This document shows positions 1-7,300 of a stretch of DNA of 51,159 nucleotides, in pieces (position 1 is the stretch's first letter; the number at the start of each line of letters is the position of its first letter). The stretch spans positions 1-51,159 of the IMG/VR virus record IMGVR_UViG_3300035659_000023, one strand, 5' to 3'. Position numbers and translations under genes: made by a program. This DNA comes from a virus. The notes below the pieces were generated by a model. It was not told the origin of the DNA and searched no databases. It worked only from the letters and a program-made list of their open reading frames with translations.

Positions 1-798
1 CATTTAGGCAAAAGAGGATGGATGCCGGAAACTGGAACGGAATACAACTTAGAAATAGCAAGGGAATTATTTTTAGTATGTTTAAAGGATTTAATAAATA
101 AAGGGCAATACTGGCATAGAGATCTTATTTTATTTCCTGTAGGCAACGATTTCTTTAATGCTGATAATCCCGAAAACGCTACTTCCAGCGGAAGACATAT
201 ACAAGATGAAGATGAAAGGTGGAGAAAAACCTTTTCTACCGGGTTGAATTTAATAAGAGAGGCTATTGATTTATTGCAAAATATAGCTCCCGTTGAAGTA
301 CCTATTATACCCGGTAATCACGATAGACAAAGGTCTCAATATTTAGGTTATGCTTTAGAGGGGTGGTATCATAATAATCCTAACGTAACTATAGATAATA
401 GCCCCAAATTAAGAAAATATAAACTATACGGAAATTGCCTAATAGGATATACCCATGGGCATGATGAGAAACTGGAAGATTTGCCTATTACTATGGCCAA
501 CGAAGTCCCAGAACTTTTTTCAAGAGCTAAATTTAAAGAATGGCATATTGGTGATAAGCACTTTAAAAAAGAAATTAAATGGTTGTCCACAGAAGAAATG
601 AAAGGAGTTACTGTAAGAAGATTACGAAGTCTTACAGGAACGGATGCTTGGCATTACTTGAAAGGGTATGTAGCCAACGTGAGAGCCGCGGAGTCTTTTA
701 TTTGGGATAAAACAAATGGTTTGGTATCTCAATTTTCAGTTAACTACCATGGTGAAACTGACGAGCGATTTAGGGATAGAAAAATACCTAAAAAATAA
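1..798 (+). CDS. Metallophosphoesterase (calcineurin-like), 5' truncated by window edge
   Basis: The reading frame is open from base 1, so the true start lies upstream; the first internal Met is at 22. Calcineurin-like phosphoesterase motifs appear in order: GNDFFNADN (from 142), PGNHD (about 310), THGHD (about 453) and WHIGDKH (about 541), matching the Asn, His and Asp metal ligands of the family. The C-terminal stretch GTDAWHYLKGY also fits the form of this enzyme carried by many phages. It would use a two-metal centre to hydrolyse phosphoester bonds, and its nucleic-acid or nucleotide substrate cannot be told. WHIGDKH has Asp where a WHxGHxH-type motif usually has His, which may alter metal binding. 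It ends just before a hairpin. Confidence 0.85.
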   Translation, partial: HLGKRGWMPETGTEYNLEIARELFLVCLKDLINKGQYWHRDLILFPVGNDFFNADNPENATSSGRHIQDEDERWRKTFSTGLNLIREAIDLLQNIAPVEVPIIPGNHDRQRSQYLGYALEGWYHNNPNVTIDNSPKLRKYKLYGNCLIGYTHGHDEKLEDLPITMANEVPELFSRAKFKEWHIGDKHFKKEIKWLSTEEMKGVTVRRLRSLTGTDAWHYLKGYVANVRAAESFIWDKTNGLVSQFSVNYHGETDERFRDRKIPKK

Positions 799-826
799 TA
801 CTAATTCCTTCAACTACCCCCTGCGA

Positions 827-861
827 GAACGGAAGTATCTTTTAATTAAGATCTTCCGTTC
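827..861 (+). terminator. Long hairpin, candidate terminator
   Basis: GAACGGAAG (827-835) pairs perfectly with CTTCCGTTC (853-861). An inner ATCTT/AAGAT pair extends the stem to 14 bp with one bulged T and a TTAATT loop. It lies 29 bases past the metallophosphoesterase stop and directly before a promoter-like box. No clear T-run follows, so it may be an RNA-processing or bidirectional element instead of a simple intrinsic terminator. Confidence 0.55.
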
Positions 862-863
862 TT

Positions 864-881
864 CGTGTATTATACTATATA
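864..881 (+). promoter_or_regulatory. Promoter-like box CGTGTATTATACTATATA
   Basis: This variant of the CGTGTATATTATA box is also seen at 37328, 38641 and 51045. It lies just after the hairpin and about 24 bases before the first Shine-Dalgarno-preceded start of the following operon. The TATTATACT core resembles a -10 element. No good -35 box is visible at normal spacing, so a phage-specific or activator-dependent promoter is possible. Confidence 0.45.
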
Positions 882-904
882 AACATAACAAAAGGAGAAG
901 CCAC

Positions 905-1105
905 TTGGGTATTAAAATGGGCGGTTATATTTGTGATTCATGCCGGAAAATAATTTTACTTCCTACTGACGAATTATACGGAGCTGTAATAAAACTTATT
1001 GATAAAGGTTTTACAGTAGCTATCTTTTGTGAAGAATGTAAAACCTTACCTATTGAACACTTACTGAAAATACAACGAAAGGAGAATATTAATGAAAATG
1101 CTTAA
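905..1105 (+). CDS. Small zinc-ribbon protein (66 aa)
   Basis: The protein has two Cys pairs, CDSC near the N-terminus and CEEC in the middle, as in a small treble-clef or zinc-ribbon fold. The open frame extends back to 716 inside the previous gene. However, AAAGGAG at 891-897 is well placed for a TTG start at 905 and poorly placed for the ATG at 917, so TTG is preferred. It is the first gene after the 864 promoter box and overlaps the next gene. Function unknown; zinc binding is inferred from the cysteines. Confidence 0.6.
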   Translation: MGIKMGGYICDSCRKIILLPTDELYGAVIKLIDKGFTVAIFCEECKTLPIEHLLKIQRKENINENA

Positions 1106-1217
1106 ATTTTTTCGTGACTTAGGCGCCGTCATTATTTCCGCGTTACTATGGATATGTATTATTTTATTTTATAAGATATGTGGAAAAGACGAGGAAGTGG
1201 GGTTATGGCTGGATTAA
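1092..1217 (+). CDS. Small single-pass membrane protein (41 aa)
   Basis: This is a 41-residue frame starting MKMLKFFRD, with a strong hydrophobic stretch at about residues 11-28 (AVIISALLWICIILFY) and a charged C-terminus (GKDEEVG). GGAG at 1081-1084 is correctly spaced from the ATG. It overlaps the preceding gene's stop and the following gene's start, as expected for a translationally coupled operon member. Function unknown; small phage membrane peptides can be holin-like or act on host envelope proteins, but nothing here decides. Confidence 0.5.
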   Translation: MKMLKFFRDLGAVIISALLWICIILFYKICGKDEEVGLWLD

Positions 1218-1411
1218 ATGAAACAATATTATATGCTGCTATGAAAATATTAACGGAAATAGAATATGTTGATGTTTTAAGTAAGCAGACGAAAATTATA
1301 AAACTTAGTGGTTGTGCAGGTTATATACCTGTATTTAAAACACTGAAAGAAGCTAAGAAATATACCTTAAAAGGTACATATAAAACTATGTTAGTAAGAG
1401 TCGGGGAATAA
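1205..1411 (+). CDS. Hypothetical protein (68 aa)
   Basis: The protein begins MAGLNETILY. The open frame reaches 1178, but GAGG at 1191-1194 lies about 10 bases before the ATG at 1205, favouring this start. The gene overlaps the membrane-peptide gene by 13 bases. It contains a helical N-terminus and a beta-rich, Lys-rich C-terminal half (KYTLKGTYKTMLVRVG). The family is not recognised. Confidence 0.55.
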   Translation: MAGLNETILYAAMKILTEIEYVDVLSKQTKIIKLSGCAGYIPVFKTLKEAKKYTLKGTYKTMLVRVGE

Positions 1412-1412
1412 A

Positions 1413-1688
1413 ATGAAAGATAGAATACATAAAGTATTAAAAGAGATAATATCAAAATATAGCCAAGAGGATGGTTATTTACTTAAGAGCTCCTATGATG
1501 AAGTTGTAAAGGATATTGAGATTTTTATAGCCTCCCTTGGAAAAACCCCTAGAAAGTTTTGGGTAGAGATACAATACATACCTGCTGAGAGCGAGCCCCC
1601 TGAATTTATAGAAGCCATTTTTATCCAAAGACATAGAGAAAATCTTGATAATGTGGGTGAAGTTTTTAGAGTAATAGAGGAATTATAA
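1413..1688 (+). CDS. Hypothetical protein (91 aa)
   Basis: The start follows the previous stop by a single base, and the final base is shared with the next ATG. The N-terminal half looks helical and charged (MKDRIHKVLKEIISKYSQED), followed by a mixed segment with FWVEIQYIPAESEPPEFIEA. No known motif, membrane segment or cysteine cluster. Operon position suggests early expression together with its neighbours. Confidence 0.6.
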   Translation: MKDRIHKVLKEIISKYSQEDGYLLKSSYDEVVKDIEIFIASLGKTPRKFWVEIQYIPAESEPPEFIEAIFIQRHRENLDNVGEVFRVIEEL

Positions 1689-1957
1689 TGAATAAAGCTA
1701 CTTGTCCTATACACGGTACTAAATTTATGATAAGAGAGGGTACTGCTAAATGTAGCCCCTATTATTGTAACTTTCCTACTCCAAATGAGAGATTCTCCAG
1801 GTGTTTTTATCATTCTTCAGGGAGATCAAAAGTTATAGTTAAAGAAGATACAGATCATAGTAAGCCTGATGTGATGAAGGCTATATTTACAAATAGTGAT
1901 AAGTTTTGGTTAAGGAAAGTACAGATAAAAAAAGCGCAAGGTTATGCTAAATTTTAA
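1688..1957 (+). CDS. Hypothetical protein with N-terminal zinc-finger-like Cys/His cluster (89 aa)
   Basis: The ATG overlaps the preceding stop (TAATG). The first 40 residues hold C6, H9, C22 and C27 in a pattern CPIHGTK...CSPYYC, compatible with one zinc site; the rest is basic and rich in Lys and Ser. Such small zinc proteins are common in phage early regions and can bind nucleic acid or protein. No family assigned. Confidence 0.55.
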   Translation: MNKATCPIHGTKFMIREGTAKCSPYYCNFPTPNERFSRCFYHSSGRSKVIVKEDTDHSKPDVMKAIFTNSDKFWLRKVQIKKAQGYAKF

Positions 1958-1973
1958 TAAAGGGAAATATAAA

Positions 1974-2036
1974 ATGAAGACAGTAAAAGAATATTTTAAT
2001 GCCAATACAACATTTGTAATGGAGCAACTATTTTGA
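1974..2036 (+). CDS. Possible 20-aa peptide ORF
   Basis: An ATG preceded by AAAGGGAAATATAAA opens a short frame (MKTVKEYFNANTTF...) whose TGA overlaps the next TTG start as TTGA. The good ribosome binding site and coupled stop/start suggest it is translated, possibly to couple the downstream TTG gene. It could be chance. Confidence 0.3.
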   Translation: MKTVKEYFNANTTFVMEQLF

Positions 2037-2329
2037 TAGATATAAAACCAAATCTTCAAGCAGCCATTCTTCAGATAGAAGAAGCTAAAAGGATAGGTAA
2101 ATGTCCTTGGTGTTGTTGTGCAATAACAGAACAGTATGTATATGATATAATGAACCCAAATGGACTTGTAAAAGATGGTATAGTATATAGAATCGTTCAC
2201 TTTCCACAAGAAACTTTCGCAGAATCTCAAAAAAGATGGCGAGAAGAGGGTGTGATTACAGAAAAACAATATAAACGAGCTGTGTCTATCAAAGTTAAAA
2301 CCCCGAAAATGAAGGGGGAAATAAAATGA
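2033..2329 (+). CDS. Hypothetical protein with CPWCCC motif (98 aa), TTG start
   Basis: TTG at 2033 is preceded by GGAG at 2021-2024 at proper spacing and overlaps the stop of the 20-aa frame, so TTG is the likely start. The protein has a Cys cluster CPWCCC at about residues 25-30, a zinc-knuckle or redox-like motif with no clear second cysteine pair. The C-terminal half is charged (FAESQKRWREEGV). Its last residues, KGEIK, are encoded by the ribosome binding site of the next gene, a pattern repeated through this operon. Confidence 0.55.
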   Translation: MIDIKPNLQAAILQIEEAKRIGKCPWCCCAITEQYVYDIMNPNGLVKDGIVYRIVHFPQETFAESQKRWREEGVITEKQYKRAVSIKVKTPKMKGEIK

Positions 2330-2382
2330 AAACAGAATCAAGAAAATGTAATGATAATGTCTTAGGGGACAGAGGAAACAAA

Positions 2383-2688
2383 ATGAACTGGAAATCAATC
2401 AAAAAAAAATATCCGAAGGCATTCAAATTACTGGACAAAACTGTTGATATATTTTGGGATTGTAGATTCCTCTATGACTTCTTTGATGAGCAGGGGATAA
2501 TAATACAGATTAAATTTTTCTGGAAAGCCGAGATACTAAAAAAGAAATGGTCTTATGAAATAAGTAACGATTTTGAGTATATCTATTCCTCCAACTTAAA
2601 TGATAGTATTACTTATTCTAACCGCATCGAAGCAGAAGAACAAGCCTTTCTTAAAGCATTCGAAATACTGGAGGAGAAAATAAAATGA
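2383..2688 (+). CDS. Hypothetical protein with LYDFFDEQGI motif (101 aa); intact paralogue of the 46307 pseudogene
   Basis: The core starts MNWKSIKKKYPKAF, carries LYDFFDEQGI in the middle and ends AEEQAFLKAFEILEEKIK. A second copy with the same MNW start, LYDFFDEQGI and an almost identical tail lies at 46307-46623 but is frameshifted. That alignment and AGAGGAA before 2383 favour this start; an in-frame ATG at 2326 with a weaker site would add 19 residues. No catalytic motif is seen. The small alpha/beta protein resembles a common phage hypothetical family. Confidence 0.65.
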   Translation: MNWKSIKKKYPKAFKLLDKTVDIFWDCRFLYDFFDEQGIIIQIKFFWKAEILKKKWSYEISNDFEYIYSSNLNDSITYSNRIEAEEQAFLKAFEILEEKIK

Positions 2689-2826
2689 ATGATATTAAAA
2701 AAGATAGGCAAGGAAACAGAAATATATTTGCAGGGGATAAGGCAGTTTAAAGGTAAGACGGATTTGAAGTTAGTCAAAATATTTCTTGAACAAGAATTAT
2801 TAAAATATAAAGGAGAAACAAAATGA
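2689..2826 (+). CDS. Hypothetical small basic protein (45 aa)
   Basis: Two ATGs lie close together after GGAGGAGAAAA. The one at 2685 gives 21 residues, while 2689 opens a 45-residue frame (MILKKIGKETEIYLQGIR...) that ends YKGETK and overlaps the next ATG as ATGA. The longer frame fits the operon's coupling pattern and fills the gap between neighbours. Lys-rich, probably helical, no recognised family. Confidence 0.45.
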   Translation: MILKKIGKETEIYLQGIRQFKGKTDLKLVKIFLEQELLKYKGETK

Positions 2827-3065
2827 ATGATATTAAGAAAGAACTGGCGGGTGCTTTAGCAAGAGCATATACTACTGATAGAAATTCTCACAAAGAACTT
2901 GATTCGATTTTAATTGAAGATATGGTTACTGAGTTAATTCCTATTGTAGAACGAAAACTTAAAGAAGCAAGGATAGATGAGAATAAACAATGGTTAAAAG
3001 CAACAAAGTTAGATTATGTTACATCGTTTAATTTTAAGAATCGTATATCAGAACTGGAGAAATAA
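2823..3065 (+). CDS. Hypothetical protein (80 aa)
   Basis: The start overlaps the previous stop and is preceded by AAAGGAGAAACAAA. The sequence is mostly helical and charged (MNDIKKELAGALARAYTT..., ELIPIVERKLKEARIDE). Its first four residues, MNDI, are also encoded at the alternative 2685 start, because the bases around both starts are nearly identical; this suggests a locally duplicated expression signal. No known domain. Confidence 0.6.
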   Translation: MNDIKKELAGALARAYTTDRNSHKELDSILIEDMVTELIPIVERKLKEARIDENKQWLKATKLDYVTSFNFKNRISELEK

Positions 3066-3066
3066 A

Positions 3067-3384
3067 ATGAATGAGAAAACAACTTGGCAAGATAGATTAA
3101 AAGAGAAACTAAAGTTAGCCATTTTTAAAGATAGTTGGGGTTATGAAATAATTGAGACAGATGCCGATGGATTCTTCAAGGTTCTCAATGATGGCATCTC
3201 CGAACTTCTTAAAGAACAGAGAAAGATATGTGCTAAACAATATGAACTTTATAGTTGCCTCACTAAACAATATGACCTTTATAGTTGCCTCAAAGACTCA
3301 GAAAGATATATTAAAAACAGAATTGAAAACGCATCAGACCCTAAAGGACAACCACTATGGGCAGATACAGGAGAAATAAAATGA
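3067..3384 (+). CDS. Hypothetical protein with tandem-duplicated 10-aa segment (105 aa)
   Basis: The ATG follows GGAGAAATAAA at the end of the previous gene. The helical N-terminus (WQDRLKEKLKLAIFKD) is followed by an exact-frame duplication, KQYELYSCLT then KQYDLYSCLK, from a 30-bp tandem repeat at 3233-3292. The C-terminus ends DTGEIK, encoded over the next gene's ribosome binding site. Family unknown. The duplication looks recent because the copies differ at one base. Confidence 0.6.
   Translation: MNEKTTWQDRLKEKLKLAIFKDSWGYEIIETDADGFFKVLNDGISELLKEQRKICAKQYELYSCLTKQYDLYSCLKDSERYIKNRIENASDPKGQPLWADTGEIK
3233..3292 (+). repeat. 30-bp perfect-phase tandem repeat (two units)
   Basis: CTAAACAATATGAACTTTAT... 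at 3233-3262 is repeated at 3263-3292 with a single A-to-C change. The 30-bp length preserves the frame and duplicates ten residues. Confidence 0.9.
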
Positions 3385-3602
3385 AGCTATACAAAGTTAA
3401 TATTGCATATCGTTATGACCATCGAAGTTCATCTACATTCTTTGTGGTTGCAAAAGACGTAGCCAGTGCCGAAAAAATAGCAAGTGATACATTCAAAAAA
3501 TATGATTATGGAGATTTTCATATTCATAGTTTAGAGATAATCGCAGAAGAAGGACAATATTCAAAACCAGATATTTTAGTTATCGAAGGAGAAATAAAAT
3601 GA
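3381..3602 (+). CDS. Hypothetical protein (73 aa)
   Basis: The start MKLYKVNIAYRY at 3381 overlaps the preceding stop and follows AGGAGAAATAAA; the upstream in-frame ATG at 3357 lacks a site. Alternating hydrophobic residues (KVNIAYRY, TFFVVAKDVASAEKIA) suggest a small alpha/beta fold in which strands flank a helix. This layout is common in phage proteins that begin MKLY. Ends EGEIK over the next ribosome binding site. Function not assigned. Confidence 0.6.
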   Translation: MKLYKVNIAYRYDHRSSSTFFVVAKDVASAEKIASDTFKKYDYGDFHIHSLEIIAEEGQYSKPDILVIEGEIK

Positions 3603-3787
3603 ATTGGCGAGGTCGAATAAAAGACATACCGTTTTATAGAGAACCGCAAGACAAAGACATTGTTTACCTACAAGAGACTAAATTGATGCAAGTCGTCTCT
3701 CAACTTCTTAAAGAAGTAAGAGATGAAGAGAAGAAAAAATGGACTAAATTATTAAAACAATCTACCCCTTATAAAAAGGAGAAGTAA
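3599..3787 (+). CDS. Hypothetical protein (62 aa)
   Basis: Starts MNWRGRIKDIPFYREP, overlapping the previous stop as ATGA after GGAGAAATAAA. The N-terminal NWR recalls the NWRxIL leader of the LSWQ proteins further on, but the rest of that leader is absent, so no link is claimed. The C-terminal two thirds is a charged helix (LKEVRDEEKKKWTKLLKQ). Unknown function. Confidence 0.55.
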   Translation: MNWRGRIKDIPFYREPQDKDIVYLQETKLMQVVSQLLKEVRDEEKKKWTKLLKQSTPYKKEK

Positions 3788-3788
3788 A

Positions 3789-4139
3789 ATGAAGAGTAAC
3801 ATTATCCATATGCACAAATATAAAAAAATGTTATATCAACTAGGTGAAAATTTTAAATTGGCCCGATTAAGAAGAAAACTTACAAAAGAACAAGTGTGTG
3901 AAAGAGCCAATATAACATTGGGAACATTAAACTTGATTGAATCAGGTTATGAAAATGTAAATTTTATAGATTATTTTAGAGTTTTGATTGTATTTGATTT
4001 AGCTGAAGATATAACAAAATTAGCAAGTGATGATGTTTTGGGAAGAAAATTACAAGATATAGAAACCTTGCAAAATGAGGTTAATGCGAAGACCATGAAG
4101 AGTTTTATAAAAACTATATTCTATCAATATATCCAGTAG
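3789..4139 (+). CDS. Xre-type helix-turn-helix DNA-binding protein (116 aa)
   Basis: Residues about 15-75 form a Cro/CI (Xre) domain: LGENFKLARLRRKLTKEQVC, then ERANITLGTLNLIESGYENV, with the usual Arg-rich helix 1, turn and recognition helix. A C-terminal helix (LGRKLQDIETLQNEVNAK) could dimerise. It is the last gene before a 224-bp non-coding gap rich in direct and inverted repeats, which are candidate operators for it. It could repress its own operon or the large gene at 4364. No integrase is seen here, so a lysogeny repressor role is not supported. Confidence 0.8.
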   Translation: MKSNIIHMHKYKKMLYQLGENFKLARLRRKLTKEQVCERANITLGTLNLIESGYENVNFIDYFRVLIVFDLAEDITKLASDDVLGRKLQDIETLQNEVNAKTMKSFIKTIFYQYIQ

Positions 4140-4363
4140 GACCTGTTACTATTGAATTTGCTCCAGTATAACCAGTATAACCAGTTCTGAATTTAGAACT
4201 ACTTACTGGAAACAATATTTCTCAACTCTAGAAAAAGTAACTAAGTAACATTTATACTTTTTTCGAACCTGCCTTTGAGTGACCTTTGAGTGTGAAATTT
4301 TCAAGATTCTACCTATATCTGATGTAGTTAAAAAATTGTAATAGATAAAGGTAGAGGAAGAAT
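4140..4363 (+). promoter_or_regulatory. Non-coding gap with operator-like repeats before the 1594-aa gene
   Basis: No convincing ORF. The CCAGT motif occurs at 4133, 4163, 4172 and 4181, the middle copies forming a 9-bp tandem CCAGTATAA. GTTCT (4184-4188) and AGAAC (4195-4199) form a small hairpin nested between CCAGTA and TACTGG. Further on, CCTTTGAGTG is repeated at 4272-4281 and 4283-4292. AAAGGTAGAGGAAG precedes the ATG at 4364. Together these look like binding sites and a leader, possibly recognised by the adjacent Xre protein. Confidence 0.5.
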
Positions 4364-7300
4364 ATGATACCTTCACGAAGTTTTTATAGTATTTCCCACA
4401 GAACGAGAGAGATACTAAATTCTATCAATTCTGTATTGAAAAACAATGAACCATTACCTATTTTATCTACCATAAAAAGCGAACCTCCGATTGTTAAATC
4501 CTCCCCTGATAAGATTAATTTTAAAGATGCTATAGAGAGTAAGCGATTTTCCTATATAGGAATGTCTCTATACAAGGGAGCAAGCGAAGATGGTAATATA
4601 GGTAGAATATGGGTTAAGAAAGAGATTATAGACCCTAAGACGGGTGAGAAGCAGGAATGGTTAGTAACGTATACTACAGACGAAGATGACTTAGTTTATT
4701 CATTGGCAAGCAAGAGAATGAAGAAAATTGCTGACTACGGCCCTTTCGGAGTAGACGAACTTAAACATACTCAAGAAGGTATTGATAAAGCCGTTCAAGG
4801 TTTAGATATGCCTGAACTCGAAGATACTGTTAACCCTCTCAAAGTACCTACTACTGACGCAGAAGCGAGAGATAGTACGGGGCATCAAGTACAGATGGGA
4901 AATGTAGTAGAGAATGAATTTAATAAGCAAGGCGAAGTAGTTGATATATTAGGGCCTGACAAATTAGTTGTTAAATGGATGGATAAACCTTATAGTGAAG
5001 GCGAGATGGGAGATACTATAGCATCAAGTGATATAGTAGTGGTTGGCTCTCAGAAGACAGCTTTTGATTACCGTGAAAATCTAATGAAAGGCTATAAGAA
5101 GCCATTGCCCGAATTGCAACCTGGTGATAGGGTAGAAGATACAAGAACAAAGAATATTGGTCTGGTAAAGGATATACAAGGAGATCTTGTAGAAGTAGAT
5201 ATGGGCACACATTCAATGAAAGTGCCTATAAGCGCAATAAACAAGCTGAGTGCTTTAAACAAACATAGTGTGAATATACAGATTATACCTGTTACTAGCT
5301 GGCAAAGAGGTAAGGTTGATCCTACCGAATATGATGCCACTACTGATACTATAAGGGTTAGAGGGGATTATGATGTAAATAATGATCCTGCCGGATGGAT
5401 GGTACACGAAAAGGTACACGCAACATTAGCTGCAGCCGGTCAACAAAACAACTCAGGGAATTACCCCGATAATCCTATAGAGGAAAGAGCTTATAAAACA
5501 CAATTTAATTATTTGAAATCTTTAGGACATACTTTTGATGATATATTTCAAATACCTACTATGGAACATAAAGCGCCTTATAGAAATATATTTGCAAAAT
5601 GGTGGAACGCATCTTCTCCTCAACAGCTTCCTACTTTAAGAACAGCCGGACAACCTAAACCGCAGGATATACCTATTGCGCCCGGTATCAAATCCAAGAA
5701 TATTACAATGGATGAATCAGGTGGTGGAGGAACAGCGAAGGTTACAGTAGAGTTCAGTGACGTGAATAAAGGTTTGCAATTTTATCAAGAAGAAGTAGGA
5801 CAACCACAAGCTCCACCTAAACCTCCTGAACAACCTAAAGAAGAAGAGAAACCCGAAGCCTCCGCGGAACAAGGACCCCCTCCCGTGCAAGGTCCTCAGT
5901 TACCTAATTTACCTACAGCGCGTTTGAAGTTTAATTTACAAGTTATCAGTAAAGTAGTCCACAGAAAAGACGGTTGGCATGTAGTTAGCGAAGAAGGAAA
6001 GAACTTAGGAGGCCCTTACCCTGAGAAAAAGAAGGCTATTAAAAGACTAAAACAAGTAGAATACTTTAAACATCATGGAAGCGCTGATGTAGTTAAAATG
6101 GATGTTCCATTTTTAATTAGGGAAATGGAATACTCTAAAGAAGATGCTAAAACTGATCAAGACTTACATAAAGCTACGGAGAATATGATTGATGAAGGCG
6201 ATAAAGTATTAGAAATGAGTGATTACGATAAGATATTTGATAAACCTAAGAAAGGTTCATTAAAGTTATCTTGGCAAGAACAAGGGCCAGGTGAAGATTT
6301 TCATCAAAACTTAGTGGATGAAGCCTATGATTTATGGCAGAAACCAGAGAATAATTGGAATAAAGACCAGTTTCTCCAGAACCTTCCTTCTCAAGCACAC
6401 AGAGACGCTGTAATATTAGGTAATCTTAACTATCAAGTAGGTAATGGGGGTTTTGAGCAATGGTTTGGTAATGATTATGGAGATAGAGATGCTGAATATT
6501 TAATAGGTACTTTACTTCCTGCTATCGGTACCCCATCCGCTAAGAGAGTCATGTACTTAGTAGAGGAAGCTTACGACCTACGTGAAGAATATGATCCTTA
6601 CGAAGGAGAACCTAACGAAGACGCCTCGAACGATTTAGACAATCTAGATAGCGAATATTATGCTATAGATGATGAGTTTATGAAAGATGTCAACCAATAT
6701 TTATATAAACTAAAGATTCAAGGTTCATTAATATTCTCCTCTTCTGTAAAACAAGCAGCGTCCGATATTCATGATTATTTAGCAGAGAATGTAAGAGATA
6801 CTGAAGATTTAGATGAAAGAGATGTACAAAGAATAACAGAAAGAATATTATCACAACCATGGTGTAACTCTTCAAAGGAAAAAGTATTAAAACAAGTAAG
6901 AGATTGGATAGGATTAGAAAAAGAATCCTCAGCTGACGAAATACATACGTGGATAAGAGTTAAAAGAGTATTAGATGAAATGGGCGTAGACGAAACTACA
7001 GCAGCCAAATTCGTTGAAGATGTCAAAAAGTACTGGCAGGAATATATAGAATTACCTGATGAACAGATATATGATGCTTATAAAGCTTGGAAAGATGAAG
7101 AAGGCCCCAGAAAAATGACTGATGAAGATTGGGACCAAAGATTCGAAAATGATGCTTTCAACAGAGAACAATTTGGTAGCAAAAAAGCTTCCTTAAAATT
7201 CTCACAAACAGAAGAAGATTATGATTTTTATAATGATAATTATAGATTCAATTCTGGAGAAGAGCACGAGTGTGAAGACTGTGGAGCACCAGGAGCTAAA

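Noticed and set aside
1910-2398. Minus-strand ORF of 162 aa
   Set aside because: It lies opposite several coupled + strand genes, is rich in Phe, Tyr and Ser as expected for the complement of AT-rich coding DNA, and lacks a plausible ribosome binding site.
3789-4139. Lysogeny (CI-type) repressor
   Set aside because: The HTH domain is clear, but no integrase, excisionase, Cro partner or attachment site is seen in this window, so a temperate lifestyle cannot be claimed.
4255-4300. tRNA-like TTCGAACCTGCC segment
   Set aside because: No acceptor, D or anticodon stems can be drawn around it. The motif matches only part of a T-arm.
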